Below, in pieces: positions 41,639 to 52,387 of a stretch of DNA of 64,000 nt. This DNA comes from Skeletonema tropicum (lineage: Eukaryota > Bacillariophyta > Thalassiosirophyceae > Thalassiosirales > Thalassiosiraceae). Within the stretch, counting starts at the first letter, position 1. Every line of letters starts with the position of its first letter. The translations under genes were made by a program, and so were the position numbers. The DNA is taken from NCBI GenBank assembly GCA_037178625.1, contig CM074131.1, positions 2,418,001 to 2,482,000 of the forward strand, in the 5' to 3' direction. Below the pieces are notes generated by a model. It searched no databases. It saw nothing but the letters and a program-made list of their open reading frames with translations, and was not told where the DNA came from.

Positions 41639-42829
41639 ATGACCAACATTTTCATCGTAGCAGCAAAGCGAACACCATTCGGAGCCTTTGGGGGAAGTCT
41701 CAAGAAGTTGTCATCAACAGAGCTTGGATATCACGCAACCAAGGCTGCAATCAACTCAGCTGACAACTTGGATCCGACTGCAATCGACGCTGTCTACTTT
41801 GGTAATGTCATCCAATCATCATCAGACTCTGCCTACCTTGCAAGACATGTAGGGCTAAAATGTGGTGTCCCTATCAGTACACCGGCGTTGACAATCAATC
41901 GTTTGTGCGGAAGCGGTTTCGAAACTGTCATTCAAGGAGCAAAATCAATCAAACTCAATGAAGCTTCGATTGTTGTTTGTGGTGGCAGTGAAAACATGAG
42001 TATGGCACCGCTACAGGTAGATGGCAATGATGCTAGATGGGGAGTATCGTTGGGATCAGGACTCAAACTCAGAGACAGTCTCTGGGATGGACTCACAGAT
42101 CAGTATGCAGGAACTCCGATGGGCATTACAGCGGAGAATTTGGCTGAAAAGTACAATATTTCTCGACAGGAGTGTGATGAGTTTGCAATTAGGAGTCAGC
42201 AGACTTGGGGAAATGCTGTAAAGAATGGTGTATTTGACTTGGAAATTGGGCCGATAGAAATTGAAACAAAGAAAGGAACGAAGATTGTTGACACTGATGA
42301 GCATCCTCGGCCTGACACAACTTTGGAGAAGATCTCTGGTCTAAGACCTGTATTCAAAAAAGATGGTGTTGTAACTGCAGCGAATGCGTCTGGGATTTGT
42401 GATGGTGCTGGAGCAATCATCCTTGCATCCGAAGAAGCAGTGAAGCAACACAATTTAAAGCCGCTTGCTCGTCTAGCTTCGTATCACGTTGCTGGATGTG
42501 AACCTTCCATCATGGGAATAGGTCCTGTACCTGCTATCAACGGTGCATTAGGTTCTGTAGGATTGAGCATTGCCGATGTTGATCGTATAGAGATCAATGA
42601 AGCATTTGCAGCACAATTTCTTGCATGCGCAAAAGAGATGGAACTGGATATGAACAAGACGAACTTGAATGGAGGAGCAATCAGCATCGGACATCCTCTT
42701 GGTTCAAGTGGCAGCCGCATCACTGCCCATTTAGCAAATGAGTTTCAACGAAACGAAGGGAATATTTACGTTGGATCTGCATGTATTGGAGGAGGACAAG
42801 GTATTGCAGTTGTCCTTGAGAGGGTGTAG
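41639..42829 (+). CDS. Mitochondrial-type 3-ketoacyl-CoA thiolase
   Basis: The protein has 396 residues in one exon and is collinear with animal ACAA2 from the start (NIFIVAAKRTPFGAFGGSL). The catalytic cysteine is in TINRLCGSGFE (Cys 90), the histidine in GGAISIGHPLGSSGSRI (about 351) and the second cysteine in GSACIGGGQG (about 382). EINEAFAAQ is also canonical. The enzyme releases acetyl-CoA from 3-ketoacyl-CoA in beta-oxidation. Like ACAA2, it lacks a long cleavable presequence, so mitochondrial import is inferred from similarity. The C-terminus (LERV) is not a peroxisomal PTS1 signal. No frame changes. Confidence 0.93.
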   Translation: MTNIFIVAAKRTPFGAFGGSLKKLSSTELGYHATKAAINSADNLDPTAIDAVYFGNVIQSSSDSAYLARHVGLKCGVPISTPALTINRLCGSGFETVIQGAKSIKLNEASIVVCGGSENMSMAPLQVDGNDARWGVSLGSGLKLRDSLWDGLTDQYAGTPMGITAENLAEKYNISRQECDEFAIRSQQTWGNAVKNGVFDLEIGPIEIETKKGTKIVDTDEHPRPDTTLEKISGLRPVFKKDGVVTAANASGICDGAGAIILASEEAVKQHNLKPLARLASYHVAGCEPSIMGIGPVPAINGALGSVGLSIADVDRIEINEAFAAQFLACAKEMELDMNKTNLNGGAISIGHPLGSSGSRITAHLANEFQRNEGNIYVGSACIGGGQGIAVVLERV

Positions 42830-43286
42830 AATTTAGACCGATGTAGTCACGTAATGTTAAGATATTTATGTGTGAAATACACCAATGTCTTTCTCTTCGC
42901 ATAGCCCATCTTTCTCTCCTGGCGATCTTGGACACGTGCAAGTCCACGAAGAATAAGATTCGTTTGGGCGATCTGCTCACTCTGTGTGACATAGTACTCA
43001 ATCCTTTCTAAAGTGAGCATCGTCATGAGAATAGAGAATGCAAGATACCAGAGCGTCAATCAAAACTAACTGCAGAGAGGACTCAGCTTGATCTGTATCC
43101 AACCAATGCTCAAGCTGATTCACTTGAGCCCCCTTCTCTTTCCCTTTTCTTCCTGCCTAATCCCCATCACCCATGCTACGTAGGAATAAGTATATAAAAT
43201 CACCTCACATCACCAGCCAGCCACCGACCAGCCAGCAATCATGAAGCGCTCAAGAGTAGCATAAAATATCTTGAGTGACAACAATA
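42830..43286. other. Intergenic region before PDCD2L gene
   Basis: This stretch contains the thiolase 3' end and the next promoter. A TATATAAA stretch at 43191-43198 lies about 90 bp before the next ATG and could be its TATA box. An open minus-strand frame at 42847-43059 is judged doubtful. Confidence 0.4.
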
Positions 43287-44759
43287 ATGTGGTCGAACGG
43301 CAACGAAACCAATGAGCATGGCGAGTCAGTGCTCCTTCTTCAACCTGTCAATGGGAAACGGCGTGGGAAAAGGACAACAAATGCTTCATCTTCTCATGTC
43401 GGTGGGCTTCCAGTTTTACATGATGATGAGCATCAATACATCACCGAAAGTGGGTTGAAGTCTACCAACCCGAAATGTACCAGGTGCAACACGCAAATGT
43501 ATCTACTTCTCCAACTACACGCACCACTAGATGATTTAGATCGGACACTATACGTGTTTGGCTGCAATAATCCATCATGTCACTTATTAGATGAATGCTT
43601 ACCTTTGAATGAAAAGAGAGATGAAAATATCAAGACAAGATTCTGCGCAAACTTTGGAGGGACACTAGGAGGAGCTGTTCGCTGTTTCAGGTCGCAGCAG
43701 CTACAGCTCAACACAAATCCACCTCCCGTTGAAGAAAAGCCTTCAGAGGCCAAGGTAGATTCACCTCAGAGTCTGGTAGATAATGATTGGGGTATGGACG
43801 ATGATAGCGGAGGATGGGGAGATGCTGACGACGACGATGATGATTGGGGTGGCAGTAGTGAAACTAACAAAGCAGATGATACTATCAGCATGAATGACTT
43901 AGAAACAATGCTGACGAATTGTGAAATGCAATCCAAACAAGCTACAGCTCTGTCCACTAAAGCATCAGTGGCGCCTCAAGCGAAAAATAATCAACATGCA
44001 AAAGAGCAGCGAAGAGACATATCTGGGCCCTCATTTGAACATTATGATCTAGACATGGTAGATGAACCAGCCGGAAAAACTCAAAACGATAGCTCTGATG
44101 ATGAGAATGACGATGATGATCTTGTGCCTAATGTAGATTCATCAAAGCTGGACTCGATGCTTTCTCGTTATTTGGATATGGAAGATGATGAGGACATCAT
44201 AGCAGTTCTAAAAGGGGGCAATAATGCAACTACCAATACATGTGGCGGAGGTACCGGTGGTGGAGGTGAGAAATATGAAAGACTTAAGCCTGAAGAGAAA
44301 GCGTTCATGTTATTTTCAAAGCGAATCAGACGTGCCCCAGAACAAGTCTGTCGCTATGCGTATGGTGGAGAACCTCTATGGTCAATACCACTTCCACCAA
44401 AGATTGAAGGAAGCAGTAAGAATCAAAGGCCAAAGAAGAATGCAAAAGGTATCACGGCTCCATTCCCAAGCATACCAAATTGTGCATGTGGTTCTGAGCG
44501 CGTCTTCGAATTCCAATTGTTGCCAAGCCTATTGCATGTCTTGGACGTAGACTCTGCACGTTCACATAGCGACAATGAAAATTATACCAATGATCTAACC
44601 TCAATGGGTGGGATGAACTGGGGATCAATAGCTGTTTATAGCTGCCCGAATAGTTGCGATGAAAGTCGTGAGGAATTCTTGATAGTACAAGAATCCGATG
44701 TCGGCACGAAGCAGAAATCTGAGCCAATGAGCGAAGGGGAGGATGACAGTAACGAGTAG
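43287..44759 (+). CDS. PDCD2-like protein
   Basis: The protein has 490 residues in one exon. The first ATG (MWSNGNETNEHGESVLLLQP) is preceded in frame only by a GTG, so it is taken as the start. Residues 60-130 have the zinc-binding N-terminal part (PKCTRCNTQMYLLLQLHAPL, RTLYVFGCNNPSCHL). A long acidic Asp/Gly/Trp linker (DDDDDDWGG) follows. The C-terminal PDCD2 domain has EQVCRYAYGGEPLWSIPLPP, CACGSERVFEFQLLPSLLHV and NWGSIAVYSCPNSCDESREE. PDCD2/PDCD2L proteins act as chaperones of small ribosomal subunit protein uS5 (RPS2). That role is taken from the family. Confidence 0.9.
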   Translation: MWSNGNETNEHGESVLLLQPVNGKRRGKRTTNASSSHVGGLPVLHDDEHQYITESGLKSTNPKCTRCNTQMYLLLQLHAPLDDLDRTLYVFGCNNPSCHLLDECLPLNEKRDENIKTRFCANFGGTLGGAVRCFRSQQLQLNTNPPPVEEKPSEAKVDSPQSLVDNDWGMDDDSGGWGDADDDDDDWGGSSETNKADDTISMNDLETMLTNCEMQSKQATALSTKASVAPQAKNNQHAKEQRRDISGPSFEHYDLDMVDEPAGKTQNDSSDDENDDDDLVPNVDSSKLDSMLSRYLDMEDDEDIIAVLKGGNNATTNTCGGGTGGGGEKYERLKPEEKAFMLFSKRIRRAPEQVCRYAYGGEPLWSIPLPPKIEGSSKNQRPKKNAKGITAPFPSIPNCACGSERVFEFQLLPSLLHVLDVDSARSHSDNENYTNDLTSMGGMNWGSIAVYSCPNSCDESREEFLIVQESDVGTKQKSEPMSEGEDDSNE

Positions 44760-44943
44760 GTACATGATGATAAAGGAAAACATACAATTTTCTCCAACTC
44801 AAATCTTTATTCTTCCTACGAGTTAGAATGAAAGCAATTACTCTAGAAACTTTGTCTGTGAGACAAACCAACACGTTGCAAACTGACTAGCAGCAAACCC
44901 CAACACCATGAATTGCCGCTTTGGTCCAACAGCACTCGTTATT

Positions 44944-45857
44944 CTAGGGAATACAATTCGCCATCACCTTCAAAATGAAATACGACACAGCAGTGGCCGT
45001 CCACAAGTAGGTGAAATAGTATGCACGATGTCCATATCCCAGTAAATGTCCGACGGTAATACCACTAAACATGTTGATCCCCAACCCCAAATACTTGTAC
45101 CCTGTATAACAAAATAGATCCAACATTGGAACTGGTGCTTCCATCAAGTAAAACCCAATGCGAATTGCGATGACTTCGAGTAGTTGAAACCCAAGACATT
45201 TGGTGGTAACATCGGGTAATACGTCGGGATCAAATTTTCCGGCAGTACCATAGCATAATGCGCACAGTAGCACATATGTCAACAGAGACATGACCGGGAT
45301 GTAAAGATCGGGTGCATTATCATCATGTTGCGGAAGGGCATAACTAATCTTCCCCTCGGCATCAGCCCCAGCCTCTTCTCTTGCCCAATTCCGGAAGGCA
45401 AATGGGAAGAGCACCCTTAGCATCTTCCGCTTCACATACACATTATCCACTGCAAAATATGGACGCAGGCCAACCATACTCCGCTCCAGACCGGGAACAG
45501 CCTTGGCCCACCCCGTCTCTAAAAATTGTTTCCCCATACTTTCGGCCATGTTCATCATTACTGTGTTGTCGCCCATTTTACCGTTGCCTAGCAGCATTGG
45601 CGGCGGCCATGGCCATGGCTGGATTAAATATATTGTTCATTGCGCCATTCATTGCGTTTGGATTGACGTTGGCTGAAGTTTGTTGTTGTTGCTGTTGCTG
45701 CTGTGGTTGAGAGGTCGACTGTTGTTGCTGCTTGTTGCCCCATTGTGCCGCCGCTGAAAAAGTTATCATTGCTGCCAAAGTTACTGTTGTATCCACCACC
45801 TGTGTTACCACCTCCGTAGCCTGAATACCCACCGCTGCTGCCCTCGTAGAATGCCAT
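44944..45857 (-). CDS. YIF1 family ER-Golgi membrane protein, frame broken twice
   Basis: The N-terminal block (MAFYEGSSGGYSGYGGGNTG) is Gly/Ser/Asn-rich. The next block, in another frame (NKQQQQSTSQPQQQQQQQQT, then NPNAMNGAMNNIFNPAMAMA), is Gln-rich. The third block holds the YIF1 core: FLETGWAKAVPGLERSMVGL, YFAVDNVYVKRKMLRVLFPF, and at least four membrane segments (YIPVMSLLTYVLLCALCYGT, LLEVIAIRIGFYLM, YKYLGLGINMFSGITVG, TYLWTATAVSYFILKVM). YIF1 works with YIPF proteins in ER-to-Golgi vesicle traffic. Frame changes are near 45740-45760 and 45590. Both are single-base, next to repeats. TFIIA-like or other readings of the Q-rich part were not supported. Confidence 0.82.
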
Positions 45858-46206
45858 GATAATGCTGCGGTCGTCTATGCCTATGAGAGAGCCTCACCAC
45901 TATGCTACTTCTTACGGACTTTATGTTGGTCACTGACATTGAGATTTGAGAGAGGGTCCACGAGCGGATTTCGGATTTTGCGGGCAGGATGAGCGGATTT
46001 GTCAACCCCCCCCCCCGGAGTCCCAATTATTAGGTTAATGGCGGTTACCATTGCAGGTAACATACATGTAACACTGGACTGGGTATGCAGCAGTAGAATA
46101 AGGTAGGTACCATATTGTCTTCTAAGGAAGTGTTTGCTTCTCTTTATCTTACTCAACTAGAGATCAACCAAGCTGCAAAGGATGAGTCAATATTTGAATG
46201 TCAACA
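45858..46206. other. Intergenic region between YIF1 and CWF19L1-like genes
   Basis: This is about 350 bp between two minus-strand genes. It includes a run of ten or more C bases (46007-46016), which is a likely sequencing or assembly weak point. No gene is seen. Confidence 0.4.
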
Positions 46207-49176
46207 TCAAGAAGTTAGTGATGCAAGAGATGTGCGGAAACTGGCAGTCAGTTCCTCTTCCTTTTCTTTACTAACGACGCATGCTTTCCAATGCCCAATC
46301 TCTGGTTTATCCAACACTTCTGCCAGCACTTCTCTTCCAAACTGAAGAGGTACATGAGCCCGAGAGCCCTGTTCAGCGCCACTTGCATCTCCCGCACGAT
46401 AGATGAACCGACGGTACTCGTCCCCTCCTCCTAGTGGAATTTCAGCGTAGAAGTAACCCTCGCTCCAGTCTTCTTCCAATGCATTTAAACTCAATTCGGA
46501 TGTAATCTCGCGCAGCTGGAAGCCGGACCTGACTGCCATTTCGAGCATCTTCGACTGAATCTTTGGGCCAGACCCAGCCTCCACAGGAATGCACTGCACG
46601 TGGGTGTGGTATCCACCTTTCGTTTGTATACACCGCTCAAACACAAATAGGTCCTTCTGCAACGCTATCCGAGCGTGAGTGCGTAGCTTCGATTTAACAG
46701 TTTCCATTTCCGGGGCCAATTTCTTCGTAACGAATGCACCATCGCCTCCATGCTCCACTGGAACAATCAGTGAGTGAAACTCATTTACTGCACCCTTTGG
46801 CATGGCGACGTAACATTCATCAAACACTGTAACTATCAAGTGCTTCTCACATGTGGGGGATGCTAGGCAGAACCAGCAATCTGTTCTTGCATCTGGCGGA
46901 AAATGGCGTTTGGTGAGATTCAATCCGTGATTTCCCTTTCCATTATTATCAACTGATTTTTGACTTCCTTTTGCCCAGTAAAGTGTGACTCCGTTCAGGT
47001 TCGAGACATCAGCCTCTATATTCAATCCAGATGTAGGAGCCGCCGGCTTCTCTTTTGTTTCGTTCCCTTCTGTTGCAAGCGTTTTTGCGGTTTCCAGTTT
47101 ATCTTCGCCTACAGCACCTCCATCTTCATTACCTGTCAGGGAGACCAGTGTTGTCAAAGCAGCTGCGTGGCTAGCAAACGTCAAAAACCCATAATTCATT
47201 TCAGAGTTAGGCTGTCTCACTTGTACTCTCAATGCAGGTTCATCGGCAGCCGTAATCCTATCAGCCGAGTCGGGCTGCTACGCCAACATTGAGCTCATCT
47301 TCCATTGTACGCTTGTGCAAACATACGCATGAACTTCCAATTCCTTTTCGTAAGGACGACGAATCTACAGATGGAGGGAGACGAAGAAAGAGCTGTGGTC
47401 GAGTCTGCACACTCAGATTCAGTGAGGCGATTTCTACGCGGAGGAGGTGGAGGGGGTATCCCAGTATGTGGATGTTGCTGCATACGCTTTTTGTTGCCAC
47501 CGCTAGAGCTCCATTTTAGGCTCAACATGACATTGCGAATCACAGTCCTCGCCTTTCAAATTGGCAAGACACTGTGATGCTTCCTCATGAGTAGAAAAAT
47601 CCACAAAGGCATAGCTAGGTGGCGAAGAGTTCTGTTGATGATGACGATATCGATCAGCTTTTGGTCGTGGGAAACGAATGCCAACGCAACCAAACGGTCT
47701 GAATGCATCCATTAATACATCCGTCGTCAGAGCCATATTGGGATCCCTGTGTAAACCATGCAGAAACAACGAACAATTGTCTGGATTGTCTTCTTCAAAA
47801 GCTTGTCGTTTCGCATCATCATCGTCATCAATCCCTTGGCCATCCCTGCCCCTTTTTCTTGTTTGCTGCCATCGGAATGCACCGTCGCTGCCACCTCCAA
47901 GTACATTCGCAGCATCTTCTTGTGCAAGACGACGAGCTTGTGCTTCCGAGAGACCCCCAACATTACTGCTGGTGCAGCCCATCGCAATCATATTTTTCGA
48001 TTCAGCATCTATGTCGTATGATGCATCTGTGTAAGGGCAGTCTACCGCCGCAGCCTTTTCCATCGCAGCCTCTCTATCGCTGGCATCCATATGCGCCAGA
48101 GGAACGATACCCACTGCATGAATGAATTTGAATGATTTACCGAGACTCTTCACTTCTGGCGGTGGCATGACATTCGAGCAAGCTAGAAATCGTCCCGCGT
48201 GTGATTCTCCACCAGAGGATGATGTTGCGGGATATCGATAGGGCAAACTTGCAACAAATCTACGACGCATTTTAACAGTCCCATTCTCTTCTGATTGGAC
48301 TGGGATGACTGGCCCTGGTGCGAGATGATACCGAGGACGACTCATTGCAATCAATTCTGCAACATCGTAGGAACCCATCATATTTCCCCCTCCTCCATCA
48401 TCATCATCATCACCAAACAATATATTGCGATCATCAATCGTCAATGCACTGCATTTGTTGGATGACATTCCCTGTCCCCATTCGCCAGATATTAACACAT
48501 CACATCCCAAAAAGGAGGTATGTTTTGATTTCGTTTCAAAGTTGTTACAGGGAAGACGAATTCGTGATGAGAGAAACCCAACTGTAATACTTGATGCGTG
48601 TGCTCTCGTTTTTGTGTCCGATTCTCCATTCCCCGCATTATCAAGTAAAGGAAGAGGAACACTAATTATATCAGCAAGTCCACCTTGTTGTTGCTTTTGA
48701 GGTTGTGTTGATGTTCCACCGACGAGTTGATAAAGATTACTTGAAATACGCAACAGTCCTTCCGGTGTGTTATCACTATCATCATTCTTTTTCTCTCCGC
48801 TATCATCGTCTTCATCATCTAGATCAATCTCGGCATCATCCCTCTTCTTTGCGTTGTCTATCTTGGCTTGCAAATCTGTTGGCAATCCATTTCCCGCATC
48901 AACAAATAAAACGGGCACATCAAATGTTAATGAATTGTCTAGCAGTAATTGTTCATCACTTGCAGCAGTATCTTTGATAGTCTGTCGTTCTTGCTTTGCA
49001 CTTGTGTCATTATCATTGTTGTCTGCAGTCGTTTGATGGAAAAACGGGCCGGCGCAGAGACAAATATCAAATGGACCAGCCTTGCTTTTTTGCAATGTGC
49101 GTAGCTTGTTGGATAATAGGCTCAGTTGGCCGTTAACAGGACCAACCATCAGGATCTTGACTCGGTTGGATGACAT
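46207..49176 (-). CDS. CWF19L1-like splicing/RNA-debranching factor with RRM domains, frame broken
   Basis: The N-terminal block, 49176 to about 47520, begins VKILMVGPVNGQLSLLSNKL. It carries the metallophosphatase-like CwfJ N-terminal domain (DICLCAGPFF, FDVPVLFVDAGNG, GCDVLISGEWG, FKFIHAVGIVPL), then a first RRM (CSLFLHGLHRDPN...SYAFVDFSTHEEA). Small frame changes near 47515, 47385 and 47275 lead through a Pro-rich segment to a second RRM (LFLRLPPSVD...MNYGFLTFASHAAALTTL). The C-terminal CwfJ domains follow: CWFCLASPTCEKHLIVTVF, HSLIVPVEHGGDG, GGYHTHVQCIPV and DWSEGYFYAEIPLGGG. The family is related to lariat debranching (Drn1) and the spliceosome. Two RRMs between the CwfJ parts are not in human CWF19L1 as I know it. 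Confidence 0.82.
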
Positions 49177-49379
49177 GTTGGCTGCAAATAATGTTCTCTG
49201 TGCTTTGCTCCTCTTTGTGTTCTTGCCTGTGCCTCTGTTACTTTATTGGTGCTGGCATTCCATCGATAATGCTGCTCGCAGTATGCAGTATCAGGTTGAT
49301 GCGCAGCTTGCTGCTTGCTTGTTGTATGTAGCTTGAGGTTTCACGCCTTACAAACCTCTTTCCCGCCAGAAACCGTCAG

Positions 49380-49405
49380 TCAGTCACGGGTTAATCCGTG
49401 ACTGA
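49380..49405. repeat. Perfect 10-bp stem hairpin at array edge
   Basis: TCAGTCACGG / GTTAAT / CCGTGACTGA is a perfect stem with a 6-nt loop. It stands 12 bp before the first tandem unit and about 200 bp upstream of the CWF19L1-like start. The rest of 49177-49416 holds that gene's promoter region and nothing else visible. Confidence 0.6.
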
Positions 49406-49416
49406 ATTCTACTGTG

Positions 49417-50273
49417 CCTTCATCAAGTCGCATAGAGACTGCAGCATCGCCGCTATAAGTGTAGTCCTCATGAGCCGTATACATTTCCTTCTACACTATT
49501 GTTGCCAACTATAATGAACCACCAGCAGCGGCTCAGGCTCATATCCACGTCGCTACAGACATTGTAATGGTGAAAGACGGAGCTAGCTCTACGCTCGATT
49601 GACCTTCATCAAGTCGCATACGAGGCTGTAACATCTCCGCTACAAGTGTAGTCCTCATGAGCCGTATACATTTCCTTCAATACTATTGTTGTCAACTATA
49701 ATGAACTACCAGCAGCGGTTCAGGCTCATATCCACGTCGCTACAGACATTGAGTTGGTGAAAGACGGAGCTGGCTCTACGCTCAATCGGCATTCATCGAG
49801 TCGCATACGAGGCTGTAACATCGTCGTTACAAGTGTAGTCCTCATGAGCCGTATACATTTCCTTCAATACTATTGTTGCCAACTATAATGAACCATTAGC
49901 AGCGGCTCAGGCTCATATTCACGTCGCTACACACCTAAATGTGTCGCAAACAGCTAGCTCTACGCTCAATCGGCATTCATCGAGTCGCATACGAGACTGC
50001 AGCATCGTCGCTACAAGTGTAGTTACCATGAGCCGTGTATATATCCTTTCGTACTATTGTTGCCAACTATAATGAACCACTAGCAGCGGCTCAGGCTCAT
50101 ATTCACGTCGCTACACACATAAATGTGTCGCAAACAGCTAGCTCTACGCTCAATCGGCATTCATCAAGTCGCATACGAGACTGTAACATCGTCGCTACAA
50201 ATGTAGTTACCATGAGCCGTGTATATGTCCTTTCGTACTATTGTTGCCAACTATAATGCACCACTAGCAGCGG
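49417..50273 (+). repeat. Tandem array 1, about 4.6 copies of a 184-187 bp unit
   Basis: CATCAAGTCGCATA-like unit starts occur at 49421, 49607, 49794, 49978 and 50162 (periods 186, 187, 184, 184). Units share ctcatgagccgtatacattt, actattgttgccaactataa and gcagcggctcaggctcatat. The last unit is cut off at about 50273. Inside each unit ATGAGCCG is followed some 60 bp later by CGGCTCAGGCTCAT, allowing a hairpin. Divergence between units is modest and grows to the right. No coding frame is conserved. Confidence 0.92.
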
Positions 50274-50374
50274 ATATTGCTTGAATTGACGGTGCTAGAC
50301 GCATAAAATGGTGTCAAAATACTGAGCTAACACGTTGCCCAAATCGATCATTATAAGGTTGCTGTGTACACTAA

Positions 50375-51030
50375 AGATGGCATATCCGAGGTTAGAGTTG
50401 ATATGTTGCCTATATGCATGCATAGAAGAGGTTTACTGACTAAAACGTTCACAAGCACAAATACATCACACAATATAGTCAAAATATGTGTTTTGAAGAG
50501 GGCACTGGGCTTGACAAAGATTGAGTAGCATATTGATATACGAGCTACAGATGACATACCCGAGGTTAGAGTTGATATGTCGTCCACATGTGCACATAGA
50601 TAAGGCCTGATTATTAAAACCTCTTACATCACTGATATATCACACAATAGAAGCACTCAATGTGTTCTGATGAGGCATTTATTGATTTGGCCGTGACTGA
50701 GTAGCGTAGTGTCATACGAGCTACAGATGACATACCCGAGGTTGGAGTTGATATGTCGTCCACATGAATGCATAGAAGAGGTCTGGCGACTTCAATCTGT
50801 AAAATCACGTATGAATGCACAATAGAAGCACTAAATGTGTCCTTACGAGGGCATTAAAATTGGCCAAAATTGAGTAGTATAGTGATTGTACGGACTTTGT
50901 AAGATATTTGTTAGGTCTGAGTTGATATGTCGTCCACATTGATATATAGAAGAAGTCTGAGCACTTCAACTTGTTGAATCACAAATGCCTTGCACAATAC
51001 ACTAACGCTATTGCATCCTGACGATCAGGT
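50375..51030 (+). repeat. Tandem array 2, about 4 copies of a 174-176 bp unit
   Basis: The word GAGTTGATATGT recurs at about 50384, 50570, 50745 and 50919 (the GAGGTTAGAG lead-in recurs at 50388, 50562 and 50738, periods 174-176). Units share ctacagatgacatacccgag, catagaagaggtctg and a tail with tcacacaatagaagcact. Unit 4 is the most diverged. The sequence is unrelated to array 1, which ends 100 bp before. No coding potential is seen. Confidence 0.85.
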
Positions 51031-52387
51031 CTGATTTGATGAAGTTAACTTTGTGATGAATTGTTGCGTCTGCAGTAGCTTAGAGACCCCAAACACACAA
51101 CATCCTCCCGTTAAACCAAATATAGACAATTTCGCGCAGTTGCTTGATGTGAATAAATGTTATCTCTCAGAAACAAAACTGCCACTTTAAATGCGCTGCA
51201 TTGTTGTCATATCTTGGAGCGGTAGAACGAGCCGATGGCAAAGTTTTTGTCACGTATATCCGCTGCCAATCAAACAGGACGTTCGTAGTATTTAATCAAA
51301 TCATTCCTCCAATCAACTTGAGCCGGCTCACACCTCATTACTTTTATATTCAATCATCAAATTGTTCCATTCATCTCGATTGATTTGTATCTTCTCCATC
51401 TTCTCACGCTCAGTAGTAACTGGATTGACCGTACAAGTGTATGATACCAGCCAAGTGCCGACAAGGAAAGCATACTAATCGTCCTTCCTAAAGAATCCAA
51501 GTCGACGAGCGAGGCTGTACTCGTCTGCGCCTCCGTTGATGGTGTACCAACATGACTCTCCAATCGACAAGAACAACAAAAGTTCCAATAACAAGTTTCG
51601 CGCACGCATCATCGTTTCGTTGAGCTGCATTACCGAGTTCGCGTGACCTTTTTGTATGGAATGCCCGGCTGCACTTGATGAAGCTACTATGAAAAAAGGT
51701 CATGCAAAAGCAGTATGTGGAAGCAATGGCAATGGTTCTTCTGAGCACGGTAGATAGGGCGTAGTTATGCAACTTTTTGGAATTTTTGGCCATTGGCGAG
51801 TGGCGAGGGCTTGTCTAGAGCTGGCGGGCGGACAGGAGCGGAACTTGTTGAAGCAGATGGGCATCTGAAATGAATAAGAAAAATCGCTAAAATTCACGAA
51901 TTCTTGCCTGGGGGGACGCAGCCGTGGTTTGCGTGGGTGCGGAAAAAAATCTTTCTCTCTCCAGGATCCAGGTTCAAGACAGACGCCTCCCTCTCACGAG
52001 AGTTGCGATTCAAGGAAGCTAAAGTCAATTATTATGGTGGCATATTTCCCCAAGGACTATGATGCGAGGTTCCCGTTGGTATTGGTATTGTAGCAGCCTC
52101 TTGATCGGACAGTCTCGTGTCTTCTCAAGCTTCATGCATACATCTGATGAGGTCAAATCTAATTGAGCTGTGGGCTGACTCAAGTCCTGTCCGTGGCTGA
52201 CTGTTTCATATCTGAGCTGTATAAATACTTCATTCGTTAATGATGTTTGAATCACAATGAATCATAGTTATATATATTAGTTGATCTAGGGAGCACTTGA
52301 ACAACAAAGTTCATGTTCATATGAATGGTAAGTTGCCTAATCTGACATCATTGGATGTAACAATACAGCAATAGATACCCCATGCAA
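51031..52387. other. Gene-free region right of the tandem arrays
   Basis: These 1.36 kb contain no supported protein. Short frames such as 51357-51605 lack features. With the two arrays this makes the longest gene-free block of the window (49177-52387, 3.2 kb). Confidence 0.4.

Noticed and set aside
42847..43059. Possible small membrane protein on the minus strand
   Set aside because: The frame has no ATG at its start, is preceded by a stop, and resembles no family. It could be an exon but nothing supports that.
49417..51030. CRISPR array
   Set aside because: Repeats are 175-187 bp tandem units without unique spacers, in a eukaryotic setting.
49417..51030. Centromere
   Set aside because: Array size is small and neighbouring genes are ordinary. 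Nucleosome-length period alone is not enough. Kept only as a question in the findings.
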